Part shown: one piece after another, positions 54,272-61,356 of the stretch
Layout: every line of letters begins with the position of its first letter
Numbering within the stretch: position 1 is the first letter of the stretch
Assembly (NCBI RefSeq): GCF_042852765.1
Contig: NZ_AP031414.1
Origin: Schaedlerella glycyrrhizinilytica_A
Lineage (GTDB): Bacteria; Bacillota; Clostridia; Lachnospirales; Lachnospiraceae
DNA length: 64,000 nt
Strand: one strand, 5' to 3'
Notes under the pieces: generated by a model
What the model was told of the DNA's origin: nothing
What the model saw: the letters and a program-made list of their open reading frames with translations, nothing else
Database searches by the model: none
Program-made: the position numbers and the translations under genes

Positions 54272-55471
54272 ATGAGTGCTTTGGAATGTGCAATGAAATT
54301 AAGCAAAGAAGAAGTTTTTGAGCAGATCAAAACTTCCGGACTTTTGGAATACGGACTGGAAAAAGAGCTTCTTTCCGACCGTCTTTCCCATGCAATAGAA
54401 GAAAGTAAAGAAGAAGAAAAAGAACTTGGTGTTGTTGCCGCATTAAATAATGCGGACACAACCGGTGTTCTTTTGGAAGTATTGAAAGCAGATCCGAAGA
54501 AAGTAATGGAAGGAATTTCCATTGCGGCATATGCGCTCGGAACAGAGAAAAAAGTGCTCTATCTTCCGGAATATGCGGCAGATCTGGAAGCATCTGTAAA
54601 AGAAGCGGCAGAACAGGCAGGCGTGGAAGTAATCGTAGGATTGGTCAATGTGCGTGCATGTAAAGGCTGCGCGCTGCTTCATATCGTGACAGCGGCAAAC
54701 CTTGCAGACACATTTGCCGGATGTTTTGAAGACGGTGTGTATGTATCTGTAAATGGCGGTGAATTGAAAAAAGTATCCGCTGAGACAAAAGTATCGGAAT
54801 TGGCAGACGGTGCGGCAGATGCAAAAGGATTTTTCATCGGGTATGAATATTACGGATCGGAAGCGGCTGAAATGACATTAGAAGAAGTACATCCGGAGAA
54901 TGGGGTACTGCGTGTATTAAAAACATCCGATTGTGTAGTAAGTGAAACAGAAAAAGCATTAACTGCATCGAGAAAACAGAGTTGTGGTAAATGTGTATTC
55001 TGTCGGGAAGGACTCCTTCAGCTTCAGTATATGCAAAAAGAAATGACAGAAGGAAGAGGAAAAGCAGAATTTCTTGATCTGACAAAAGAAATCGGGGAAG
55101 CAATGACGTATTCCACACCATGTACGATGGGACAGGTTTCTTCCAAAGCTGCATTGAGCGCAGTGGAGAAATTTGAGAGCGAATATACGGCTCATATTAA
55201 AAAGAAAAAATGTCCGGCAGGAGTCTGCTTCTCAGAAGAAACGATCTACATCGATCCAAAACTCTGCCAGGGATGCGGAGACTGTATGGATGTATGTCCG
55301 AAAGATTGTATCGAAGGAAAAGCAAAATATATCCATATGATCGATGAGTTTGACTGTGATAAATGTGGAAAATGTATCGAAGCCTGTGAAGAGGGCGCGA
55401 TCATTAAGACGTCTGGCAAGGTTCCGAAACTGCCGAACCGCCTGACAAAAGTCGGAAGATTTAAAAGATAA
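54272..55471 (+). CDS. NuoF-like Fe-S protein lacking the FMN/NADH site, with two ferredoxin clusters
   Basis: A 399-residue protein. The middle resembles NuoF (KKVMEGISIAAYALGTEKKV, SLBB-like GVYVSVNGGELKKVSAETKV) and the NuoF [4Fe-4S] site is present (SCGKCVFCREGLLQL, later TPCTMGQ). A C-terminal 2x[4Fe-4S] ferredoxin domain follows (CQGCGDCMDVCPKDC, CDKCGKCIEACEEG). The GRGGAGFPTG-type FMN/NADH loop of NuoF is missing, so it probably cannot oxidise NADH alone and serves as an electron bridge to its neighbour. It starts 5 bases after the flavoprotein stop. A terminator follows. Confidence 0.85.
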   Translation: MSALECAMKLSKEEVFEQIKTSGLLEYGLEKELLSDRLSHAIEESKEEEKELGVVAALNNADTTGVLLEVLKADPKKVMEGISIAAYALGTEKKVLYLPEYAADLEASVKEAAEQAGVEVIVGLVNVRACKGCALLHIVTAANLADTFAGCFEDGVYVSVNGGELKKVSAETKVSELADGAADAKGFFIGYEYYGSEAAEMTLEEVHPENGVLRVLKTSDCVVSETEKALTASRKQSCGKCVFCREGLLQLQYMQKEMTEGRGKAEFLDLTKEIGEAMTYSTPCTMGQVSSKAALSAVEKFESEYTAHIKKKKCPAGVCFSEETIYIDPKLCQGCGDCMDVCPKDCIEGKAKYIHMIDEFDCDKCGKCIEACEEGAIIKTSGKVPKLPNRLTKVGRFKR

Positions 55472-55517
55472 GTATAGAACCGAGGCAGTTTTAGATATAA
55501 AAGTAAAATATGATTTT

Positions 55518-55557
55518 AGAAAAAGGGACGCCAATATAAATGGCGTCCTTTTTTCTA
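55518..55557. terminator. Bidirectional terminator
   Basis: AGAAAAAGGGACGCCA pairs with TGGCGTCCTTTTTTCT around ATATAAA. It serves the NuoF-like gene and could also stop the convergent acpS transcript. The remaining bases to 55714 are AT-rich, with no gene seen. Confidence 0.88.
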
Positions 55558-55714
55558 AAAATGATTTTTTAAGGTATATGTAAATTCTGGTATAAATAGA
55601 ATGAATAAAAGAAAACAGGAAAAGATTCTAGTATAAGTTGATACTTTTGTTGAATATAAAAATTCCTAATAAAAATATCAGAGATTTTTTGTTGATGGAT
55701 AAATGGTAGGTGGA

Positions 55715-56098
55715 TCAGAAAGCGGCGCATTCCGCCGCCGCATAAGCAACTGCATAATCGGTATCGTAAGAAAGGGAAATCATGACAGACGTGATTTCCT
55801 TTTCTTTTGCAAATTGTTCTGCTTTGCCGTGCAGCGTGACTTGTGGCTGTCCGTTTTCATTTTCTAAAATTTCAATCTCATTTAGGCGGATCGCATTTCC
55901 GTTTAAATTCAATGCCTTAAAAACGGCTTCTTTTCCTGCAAATCGGGTGGCGTAACTGTACAGCGGAATCGGACGGCTTTCGATCAGTTCAATTTCCGCG
56001 GGGGTATAGATCTTGCGGACAAAAGGATCTTGTCGATCCGATACAGAAGATTCAATTTGATGAATATTTAAAATATCTGTTCCGATTCCATAAAGCAT
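55715..56098 (-). CDS. acpS: Holo-[acyl-carrier-protein] synthase
   Basis: A 127-residue AcpS-type phosphopantetheinyl transferase. GIGTDILNIHQIE has the Mg-binding Asp, RFAGKEAVFKALNL has the conserved Glu/Lys, and SLSYDTDYAVAYAAA is the C-terminal strand block. It transfers 4'-phosphopantetheine from CoA to an ACP serine. The ATG at 56098 follows AGGAG. It is the second gene of a TetR-acpS operon that is divergent from the CocE-ACP-phosphotransacylase genes, so its likely client is the unusual ACP at 58884. Confidence 0.9.
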   Translation of the reverse strand: MLYGIGTDILNIHQIESSVSDRQDPFVRKIYTPAEIELIESRPIPLYSYATRFAGKEAVFKALNLNGNAIRLNEIEILENENGQPQVTLHGKAEQFAKEKEITSVMISLSYDTDYAVAYAAAECAAF

Positions 56099-56135
56099 GA
56101 GAGTAATCTCCTTCATTTGATAATAGGGTTCTCTT

Positions 56136-56153
56136 CCTTGTACACTGACGCTA
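56136..56153. repeat. Palindromic repeat, half copy at the TetR stop
   Basis: On the minus strand TAGCGTCAGTGTACAAGG begins exactly with the TAG stop codon of the TetR gene. No second arm is present before acpS. Confidence 0.65.
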
Positions 56154-56825
56154 ATATAATTCCTTGATTTTCTGAGCAAATTCCGGTGAAATATTACGCT
56201 TGAACGTCAGATAACCTGCGCCGACTCTCATCGTATTCAATAAGTTGACAACTTCCGAGACAGAGAGAAAATCGGATTCATCAGATTCCAGCCAGATCCG
56301 GGCGGCGAGAAAATGCAGTTCTGAAAAAGCTTTGACGAAGTAATTCCGAAGTTCGTCGTGGGGCAGTCCGTCGGTATCCATCATTTCATTGATCGTGTCG
56401 ATCAGCAGATGTTTGAGCTTTTTTTCAAAATAAATATCGCCGTTCTGCAAGTCTAATAACGCTCGGATTGCATCTTGATTGTCTTTGCAGAAATCAAACC
56501 AGACGATCAGATTCTGCGGCGGTTCATAGTCAAACTTTTCCAGAAATTCTTCAATCGGAAATCCGGAACGGGATTCGGACTGGATCTGCGCGAAACGAGT
56601 TTGTATATCGGAAAGCAGAGACGCTTGTATCTGCTCCATCAATTCGTAAATATCACTGTAATATTGATAAAAAGTGCCGCGTGTGATCTCTGAGCGCGCA
56701 CAAAGTTCTTTGACGGTGATCTTATCCCATTTTTTTTCGTCTATAAGTGAAAGAAAGGTATGTACGATACGCTTTCTGGTCTGTTCGGATTTTGCGGTTT
56801 TCCCGGCGGCAAAATTGTCAGCCAT
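56151..56825 (-). CDS. TetR-family transcriptional regulator
   Basis: A 224-residue regulator. The N-terminal helix-turn-helix is ITVKELCARSEITRGTFYQY with YSDIYELMEQI after it. The C-terminal ligand domain is variable and matches TetR/AcrR-like clostridial regulators with a TetR_C-type all-helical fold. The start follows AAAGGAG. It is transcribed with acpS and divergently from the CocE hydrolase, so it probably represses one or both transcripts until a small hydrophobic effector binds. The 213-base divergent region holds an imperfect inverted repeat (56939-56967). Confidence 0.88.
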   Translation of the reverse strand: MADNFAAGKTAKSEQTRKRIVHTFLSLIDEKKWDKITVKELCARSEITRGTFYQYYSDIYELMEQIQASLLSDIQTRFAQIQSESRSGFPIEEFLEKFDYEPPQNLIVWFDFCKDNQDAIRALLDLQNGDIYFEKKLKHLLIDTINEMMDTDGLPHDELRNYFVKAFSELHFLAARIWLESDESDFLSVSEVVNLLNTMRVGAGYLTFKRNISPEFAQKIKELY

Positions 56826-56938
56826 GAAAAAAACTCCTTTCGTGTAATATCTTTTTATATTTCGATATATCTTCTTAAATTCGATTCTATTTTACTAAAG
56901 GCGGAGCGGAAAAGCAAGAATTGAACACTTTTTTTGAA

Positions 56939-56967
56939 ATTGTATGATTTGAACAGTTTGATACGAT
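56939..56967. promoter_or_regulatory. Candidate TetR operator
   Basis: ATTGTAT (56939-56945) and ATACGAT (56961-56967) form an inverted repeat with one mismatch around a 15-base centre, in the divergent TetR/CocE promoter region. Weak evidence: symmetry and position only. Confidence 0.3.
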
Positions 56968-57038
56968 GTGTTCTGTCGTTTTCTGTTCTGTTTTTTTAAA
57001 ATAATAGTAAATAGAAAAGATAGTGAGGAAAAGCACAA

Positions 57039-58781
57039 ATGGGTGAAGTAGAAAAAATCTTAAAAACAGTGGACATGGATGGAGAACAGGTGGAAATCTG
57101 GATGACAAAAATGATGGATCCATGTACCGCAGAGGAATTTGAGGCAATGTCCGTAGAAGAACGCGAACATGCCAAAATCCAGCCGGCGCTCAATCATCGT
57201 ACATACAGTCCGGAAGAGGGAATTATCTGTATGCAGGATATTCCGGTAAAAATGCGTGACGGCGTAACAATTTATGCAGATATTTACAAACCGGAAGCAG
57301 AAGGAAAATATCCGCTGATCATTTCTTGGAGCTTTTATGGAAAACGTCCGTTTGAAGGACAGGCAGAGTGGCAGATCATGGGAGTTCCGCCGCACACAGT
57401 ATCAGATATGTCTAAGTTTGAAAGTCCGGACCCGGGGTACTGGTGCCGCCATGGATATGCGATCGCAAACGTAGATCCAAGAGGAATCGGACATTCCGAA
57501 GGTGATTTCGTACAGTTCGGAACACAGGACGGAAAAGACGGATATGACTTTATCGAATGGGCAGCCCAGCAGGATTGGTGTAACGGACGCTGTGGTCTGG
57601 CAGGAAACAGTTGTGTAGCTATGACACAGTGGAGAATTGCCGCTCAGCAGCCGCCGCATCTTACATGTATCGCACCGTGGGAGTCTACAACAGATATGTA
57701 CAGAGAATCACTTTGCGAAGGCGGAATCCCGGCAAAGACATTCGTTGCATTTGTTATGCGTGAGGCATGCGGACCGAACTACATTGACAATACACCGATG
57801 AACTTGGAGAAATATCCATTCGTAAATTGTACATATTGGAAAGATAAAGAACCGGATTTTTCAAAAGTAAAAATTCCGGTATACCAGACAGCATGTTGGA
57901 ATCATTTCCACCTTCGCGGATCGATCAATGCATTCCGCAAATGTAAATCTCGCCGGAAATGGCTGCGTGCTCACAGAAACTTTGAGTGGCCGGATGCATA
58001 CAGCAATGAGAACATCGAAGATCTGGAAAAATTCTACGCAAGATATTTGAAACTGGAGCGTAACGGATGGGAACTGACGCCGAAGGTACGGATCGAAGTA
58101 CAGGATGTAGGAGAATTTAACTATCAGACAAACCGTGCGGAAGATTCCTTCCCGCTGAAACGTACAAAATACGAGAAACTGTATCTGGACGCTTCTGACA
58201 ACTCCATGAAGACAGAACCGGTTAAAGATGCGGCACATGTATCTTACGACAGTGCAACCGGAGAAGTATGCTTCGATTACAAATTTGAAGAAGATACAGA
58301 GTTGACAGGATATATGAAACTGCGTCTGTATGTGGCAGCAGAAAGCTATGATGACATGGATCTGTTTGTAAATGTACAGAAATTGAGCACAACCGGAGAA
58401 TTCTTACCGATCACATTGTTTGGAGAAGACCATCCGGGAGCTTGGGGAAAACTTCGTGTGTCCAGAAGAAAATTGGATGAGAAACTTTCTACTGATTATT
58501 GTCCGGTACAGGCTCATACATGCGATGAGAAACTGACGCCGGGAGAAATTGTTCCGGTTGATATTGAAATCGTTCCGACAAGCCGTTTCTTCCACAAAGG
58601 ACAGCAGATCCGCGTTCAGGTTTCCGGACGCTATATCCGTGGAGACTGGTTTGAGCCGCTGACATGGGATACAGATAACAAAGGAAATCATCTGATCTAT
58701 GCAGGTGGAGAGTATGAGTCCTTCTTACAGATTCCGGTGATCCCGCCGAAGTTCCAAGATGGAGATATTATCATCCGATAA
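57039..58781 (+). CDS. CocE/NonD-family hydrolase (X-Pro dipeptidyl-peptidase S15 fold)
   Basis: A 580-residue serine hydrolase. The N-terminal alpha/beta domain has IPVKMRDGVTIYADIYKP, the WSFYGKRPF oxyanion region, and nucleophile Ser191 in GNSCVAMTQW. His312 in AHRNFEWPDAY is the probable base. The segment where cocaine esterase has GWYDGF reads CWNHFH, so the usual acidic residue is absent or displaced. A C-terminal jelly roll (YMKLRLYVAAESYDDMDLFV) follows. It has no signal peptide. These enzymes cleave esters or amides of bulky substrates. It heads a transcript with the ACP and phosphotransacylase. Confidence 0.85.
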   Translation: MGEVEKILKTVDMDGEQVEIWMTKMMDPCTAEEFEAMSVEEREHAKIQPALNHRTYSPEEGIICMQDIPVKMRDGVTIYADIYKPEAEGKYPLIISWSFYGKRPFEGQAEWQIMGVPPHTVSDMSKFESPDPGYWCRHGYAIANVDPRGIGHSEGDFVQFGTQDGKDGYDFIEWAAQQDWCNGRCGLAGNSCVAMTQWRIAAQQPPHLTCIAPWESTTDMYRESLCEGGIPAKTFVAFVMREACGPNYIDNTPMNLEKYPFVNCTYWKDKEPDFSKVKIPVYQTACWNHFHLRGSINAFRKCKSRRKWLRAHRNFEWPDAYSNENIEDLEKFYARYLKLERNGWELTPKVRIEVQDVGEFNYQTNRAEDSFPLKRTKYEKLYLDASDNSMKTEPVKDAAHVSYDSATGEVCFDYKFEEDTELTGYMKLRLYVAAESYDDMDLFVNVQKLSTTGEFLPITLFGEDHPGAWGKLRVSRRKLDEKLSTDYCPVQAHTCDEKLTPGEIVPVDIEIVPTSRFFHKGQQIRVQVSGRYIRGDWFEPLTWDTDNKGNHLIYAGGEYESFLQIPVIPPKFQDGDIIIR

Positions 58782-58791
58782 AAAAGAAACA

Positions 58792-58820
58792 CCGCGCACG
58801 CCGCATGACGGTGCGCGCGG
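58792..58820 (+). other. GC-rich hairpin between hydrolase and ACP genes
   Basis: CCGCGCAC pairs with GTGCGCGCGG around GCCGCATGACG. No T-run follows, so it may stabilise or separate an ACP-specific transcript. Confidence 0.5.
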
Positions 58821-58883
58821 AAAATAAAAAGCAAAGATAGTAAGTAAAAAACAAAGATAGATAGTATAAGGAGAATGAAAATC

Positions 58884-59123
58884 ATGAGAGAAGAAGTATT
58901 AGCAAAGATTATTGAAAAAGCAAGCAAAATTTGGAATGCAGATGCAGCAGAAATGAATGAAGATACAGAGTTCGCAGCATTCAATCCGAAGTCTGCAAAC
59001 TATTCCCAGATGACAACATTTTTGGAAGATGAATTTGACGCAGAAGTACCATACTTGAACTTCAAACGCTGCAAAACATTCGGAGAAGCAGCAGACTATG
59101 TAGCAGAATTACTGGACGAATAA
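58884..59123 (+). CDS. Non-canonical acyl carrier protein
   Basis: A 79-residue acidic helical protein. Its end, FLEDEFDAEVPYLNFKRCKT then FGEAADYVAELL, matches ACP helices II-IV. Ser37 aligns exactly with the phosphopantetheine Ser36 of E. coli ACP, but the flanking DSL is changed to KSA. The ATG at 58884 is 10 bases from AAGGAG; the ATG at 58875 is too close to it. No fatty-acid or polyketide genes are near. It is 13 bases before the phosphotransacylase and near acpS, so it probably carries one dedicated acyl group. Confidence 0.82.
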   Translation: MREEVLAKIIEKASKIWNADAAEMNEDTEFAAFNPKSANYSQMTTFLEDEFDAEVPYLNFKRCKTFGEAADYVAELLDE

Positions 59124-59136
59124 GGAAGGTGAACCT

Positions 59137-60162
59137 GTGAATACATTTATCGAAACAATGGCAGAACGGGCAAAATTGTGCCCGAAGAAAGTGGCATTTC
59201 CTGAAACGGGAAATGTAGATATTTTGCGTACCGCACAGCGGACAAAAGAAACAGGGATCGGATTTCCGGTTTTGATGGGAAAACAGGAAGAAATCGAAGC
59301 GTTTGCAAAGGAAAATGGGATCGTAACCGAAGGCTTTGAATATTACGATTATACAGAAGAAGAAAACAGACTCGCTCTTGCAGAAGAATATACCGCAAAA
59401 TATGATGAATTCTCTGCAAAGGCAGTTGCCAGAAAATCCAAAGATCCATTGAGAGCAGCGCTGTTTTTATTAAAACTCCACCATGTAGATTGTGTGGCGG
59501 CAGGAAAAGAATATTCCACAGGAGACGTAATCTTTGAATCGATCGCGATCGTCGGAATGCAGGAAGGTGTAGAAAGTGTATCCAGTCTCGGAATCGCAGA
59601 TATTCCGGGATTTGACGGACCGCAGGGAACGATGCTTGGACTTGCAGACTGTGCGATCACTGCACAGCCGGACGCAAAAGATCTGGCGGGAATCGCGATT
59701 TCTTCCGCTGATACCGCATCGAAATTGTTGGGATGGGATCCGCGCGTTGCAATGCTTGCATTTTCTACATGCGGAAGTTCGGAACATGAGAGTCTGGAAG
59801 TCATCCGTGAAGCAGTTCAGATCGTGCGTGAAAGCAGACCGGACATTAAAATTGACGGAGAATTTCAGTTGGATTCGGCGATCATTCCACAGGTGGCAGA
59901 ACGAAAAGTAAAATGGGAAAGTGAAGTTGCCGGAAAAGCAAATATTTTGATCTTCCCAAATCTTCATGCCGGAAATATCGGGGTAAAACTGATCCAGATT
60001 TTCGGACATGCCAATGCATATGGTCCGGTGCTTCAAGGATTTTCACAGCCGGTCTGTGACTTCTCAAGAAGCGCTCCGGTGGAGGAAATGCTTGGAAATG
60101 TTGCAATGCTCGTGATTCGTGCGGCAGCAGAAGAGCTTGCAGCGAAAGCGGATGAGAATTAA
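59137..60162 (+). CDS. Phosphate acetyl/butyryl-transferase family enzyme
   Basis: A 341-residue phosphotransacylase of the Pta/Ptb family, which exchanges an acyl group between a thiol (CoA or possibly ACP) and phosphate. TGDVIFESIAIVGMQEGVES, LADCAITAQPDAKDLAGIAI, STCGSSEHES and IDGEFQLDSAI are family segments, and FPNLHAGNIGVKLIQIFGHA is the substrate loop. The start is GTG with AAGGAAGG upstream. No acetate/butyrate kinase is adjacent. Immediate linkage to the ACP suggests acyl-ACP or a special acyl-CoA as substrate. Inference. Confidence 0.85.
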   Translation: MNTFIETMAERAKLCPKKVAFPETGNVDILRTAQRTKETGIGFPVLMGKQEEIEAFAKENGIVTEGFEYYDYTEEENRLALAEEYTAKYDEFSAKAVARKSKDPLRAALFLLKLHHVDCVAAGKEYSTGDVIFESIAIVGMQEGVESVSSLGIADIPGFDGPQGTMLGLADCAITAQPDAKDLAGIAISSADTASKLLGWDPRVAMLAFSTCGSSEHESLEVIREAVQIVRESRPDIKIDGEFQLDSAIIPQVAERKVKWESEVAGKANILIFPNLHAGNIGVKLIQIFGHANAYGPVLQGFSQPVCDFSRSAPVEEMLGNVAMLVIRAAAEELAAKADEN

Positions 60163-60183
60163 AGAGAGGAGGGACGCAGATCT

Positions 60184-61341
60184 GTGAGTAAAGCAAAAAA
60201 GACAAAAATCATTATTACGATCATCTGTATCTCTTTCATCCAAGGTTTACAGTTTTGTGTATCACCGGTATTGGGGATGATCCAAGAGCATTTTCCGGAA
60301 GTCGGTGTCAGTTTCGTGCAGATGCTCGTTACCGTGCCGACATTTTTATCCATCGTTGTGGCGATTGTTTCCGGATGGCTTGTTGTGAAAGTCAGCAAGA
60401 AAAAAATGTTGATCTTTGCAGGATTGACAGCAGGAATTACCGGATTTCTTCCGTTTTTGGCAGATAACTTCTGGTTGTTGTTCGCATCCCGCACGTTGTA
60501 CGGTGTGGCGCTTGGACTTTGTATCGCACTGAACACTGCGGTTGTAGCGGAATTTTTTGAAGGAGACGAGCGTGTCAGTGTGATGGGAATTCAGGCGGCA
60601 AGTGTAGGCGCCGGTATGGTGCTCGTAACCACACTTGGCGGTGCGCTTGGTTCCATCGATTTTCATTATGCATATTACACGAATGTGATCGGATTTATTG
60701 CAATGATCCTGATCGCACTTTGCCTGCCGGAAACGGGAACCGTTGCGGTCAGCGCAGAAAATAAAATTGAGCTGAATAAAGATGTATATAAAACCGCATT
60801 GATCGGTGTCGTTGAAATGCTGTTTTTGATCACATTTTCAACGAATATTTCGATGCACTTGTCGGGAAGTCTGGCAGGAAGCGCAACCGTATCGGGAAAT
60901 CTGACCGGAATCTTTTCCGGTTCGCAGATTGTGATCGGTCTGTTGCTCGGAGTGGTAACAAAGATTACGAAAAAGTATACCCTTCCGGTTGCAATGCTTT
61001 CCTTTAGCGTGGGTGGACTGCTCTTGATCTTGTTCCCATCCAATTATGTGCTTTTGATGGTGGGAGCGGTATTCTGTGGATTTTCACAGGGAATGTTCAT
61101 CCCGACTGCGATGGTGGAAGTTTCCAATGCAGTAAAACCGACATCGACGGCAATGGCGGCGGCATGTATGACATGCGGAAACTGTTTCGGACAGTTGATC
61201 TCACCGACACTTTTGAACGCGACGGCAGGAGCGGTATTCGGACAGGTGACAACAACGAATGTGTATATCGTGGCCGTGATCGGAATGACTGTGGCGGCGG
61301 TAATCGTAATTGTGGCAAAAGCAAGAAAGAAAACAGTTTAA
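60184..61341 (+). CDS. MFS transporter
   Basis: A 385-residue, about 12-helix major facilitator similar to the one at 49965 (CVSPVLGMIQEHFPEV, GWLVVKVSKKK, LNTAVVAEFFEGDERVSVMG). It uses a GTG start 22 bases after the phosphotransacylase stop with GAGGAGGG upstream, and the reductase follows after 15 bases, so it is part of the same transcript. It may import the substrate or export the product of the pathway. Confidence 0.87.
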   Translation: MSKAKKTKIIITIICISFIQGLQFCVSPVLGMIQEHFPEVGVSFVQMLVTVPTFLSIVVAIVSGWLVVKVSKKKMLIFAGLTAGITGFLPFLADNFWLLFASRTLYGVALGLCIALNTAVVAEFFEGDERVSVMGIQAASVGAGMVLVTTLGGALGSIDFHYAYYTNVIGFIAMILIALCLPETGTVAVSAENKIELNKDVYKTALIGVVEMLFLITFSTNISMHLSGSLAGSATVSGNLTGIFSGSQIVIGLLLGVVTKITKKYTLPVAMLSFSVGGLLLILFPSNYVLLMVGAVFCGFSQGMFIPTAMVEVSNAVKPTSTAMAAACMTCGNCFGQLISPTLLNATAGAVFGQVTTTNVYIVAVIGMTVAAVIVIVAKARKKTV

Positions 61342-61356
61342 GAGGAGGAACAGAAG

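Noticed and set aside
56923..56973. Large palindrome GAACAC...GTGTTC in the TetR region
   Set aside because: The outer GAACAC/GTGTTC arms and the inner ATTGTAT/ATACGAT arms have different centres, so they do not form one symmetric site.
58884..60162. Fatty-acid or polyketide biosynthesis cluster
   Set aside because: An ACP, AcpS and phosphotransacylase are present, but no ketosynthase, acyltransferase or ketoreductase is found nearby.
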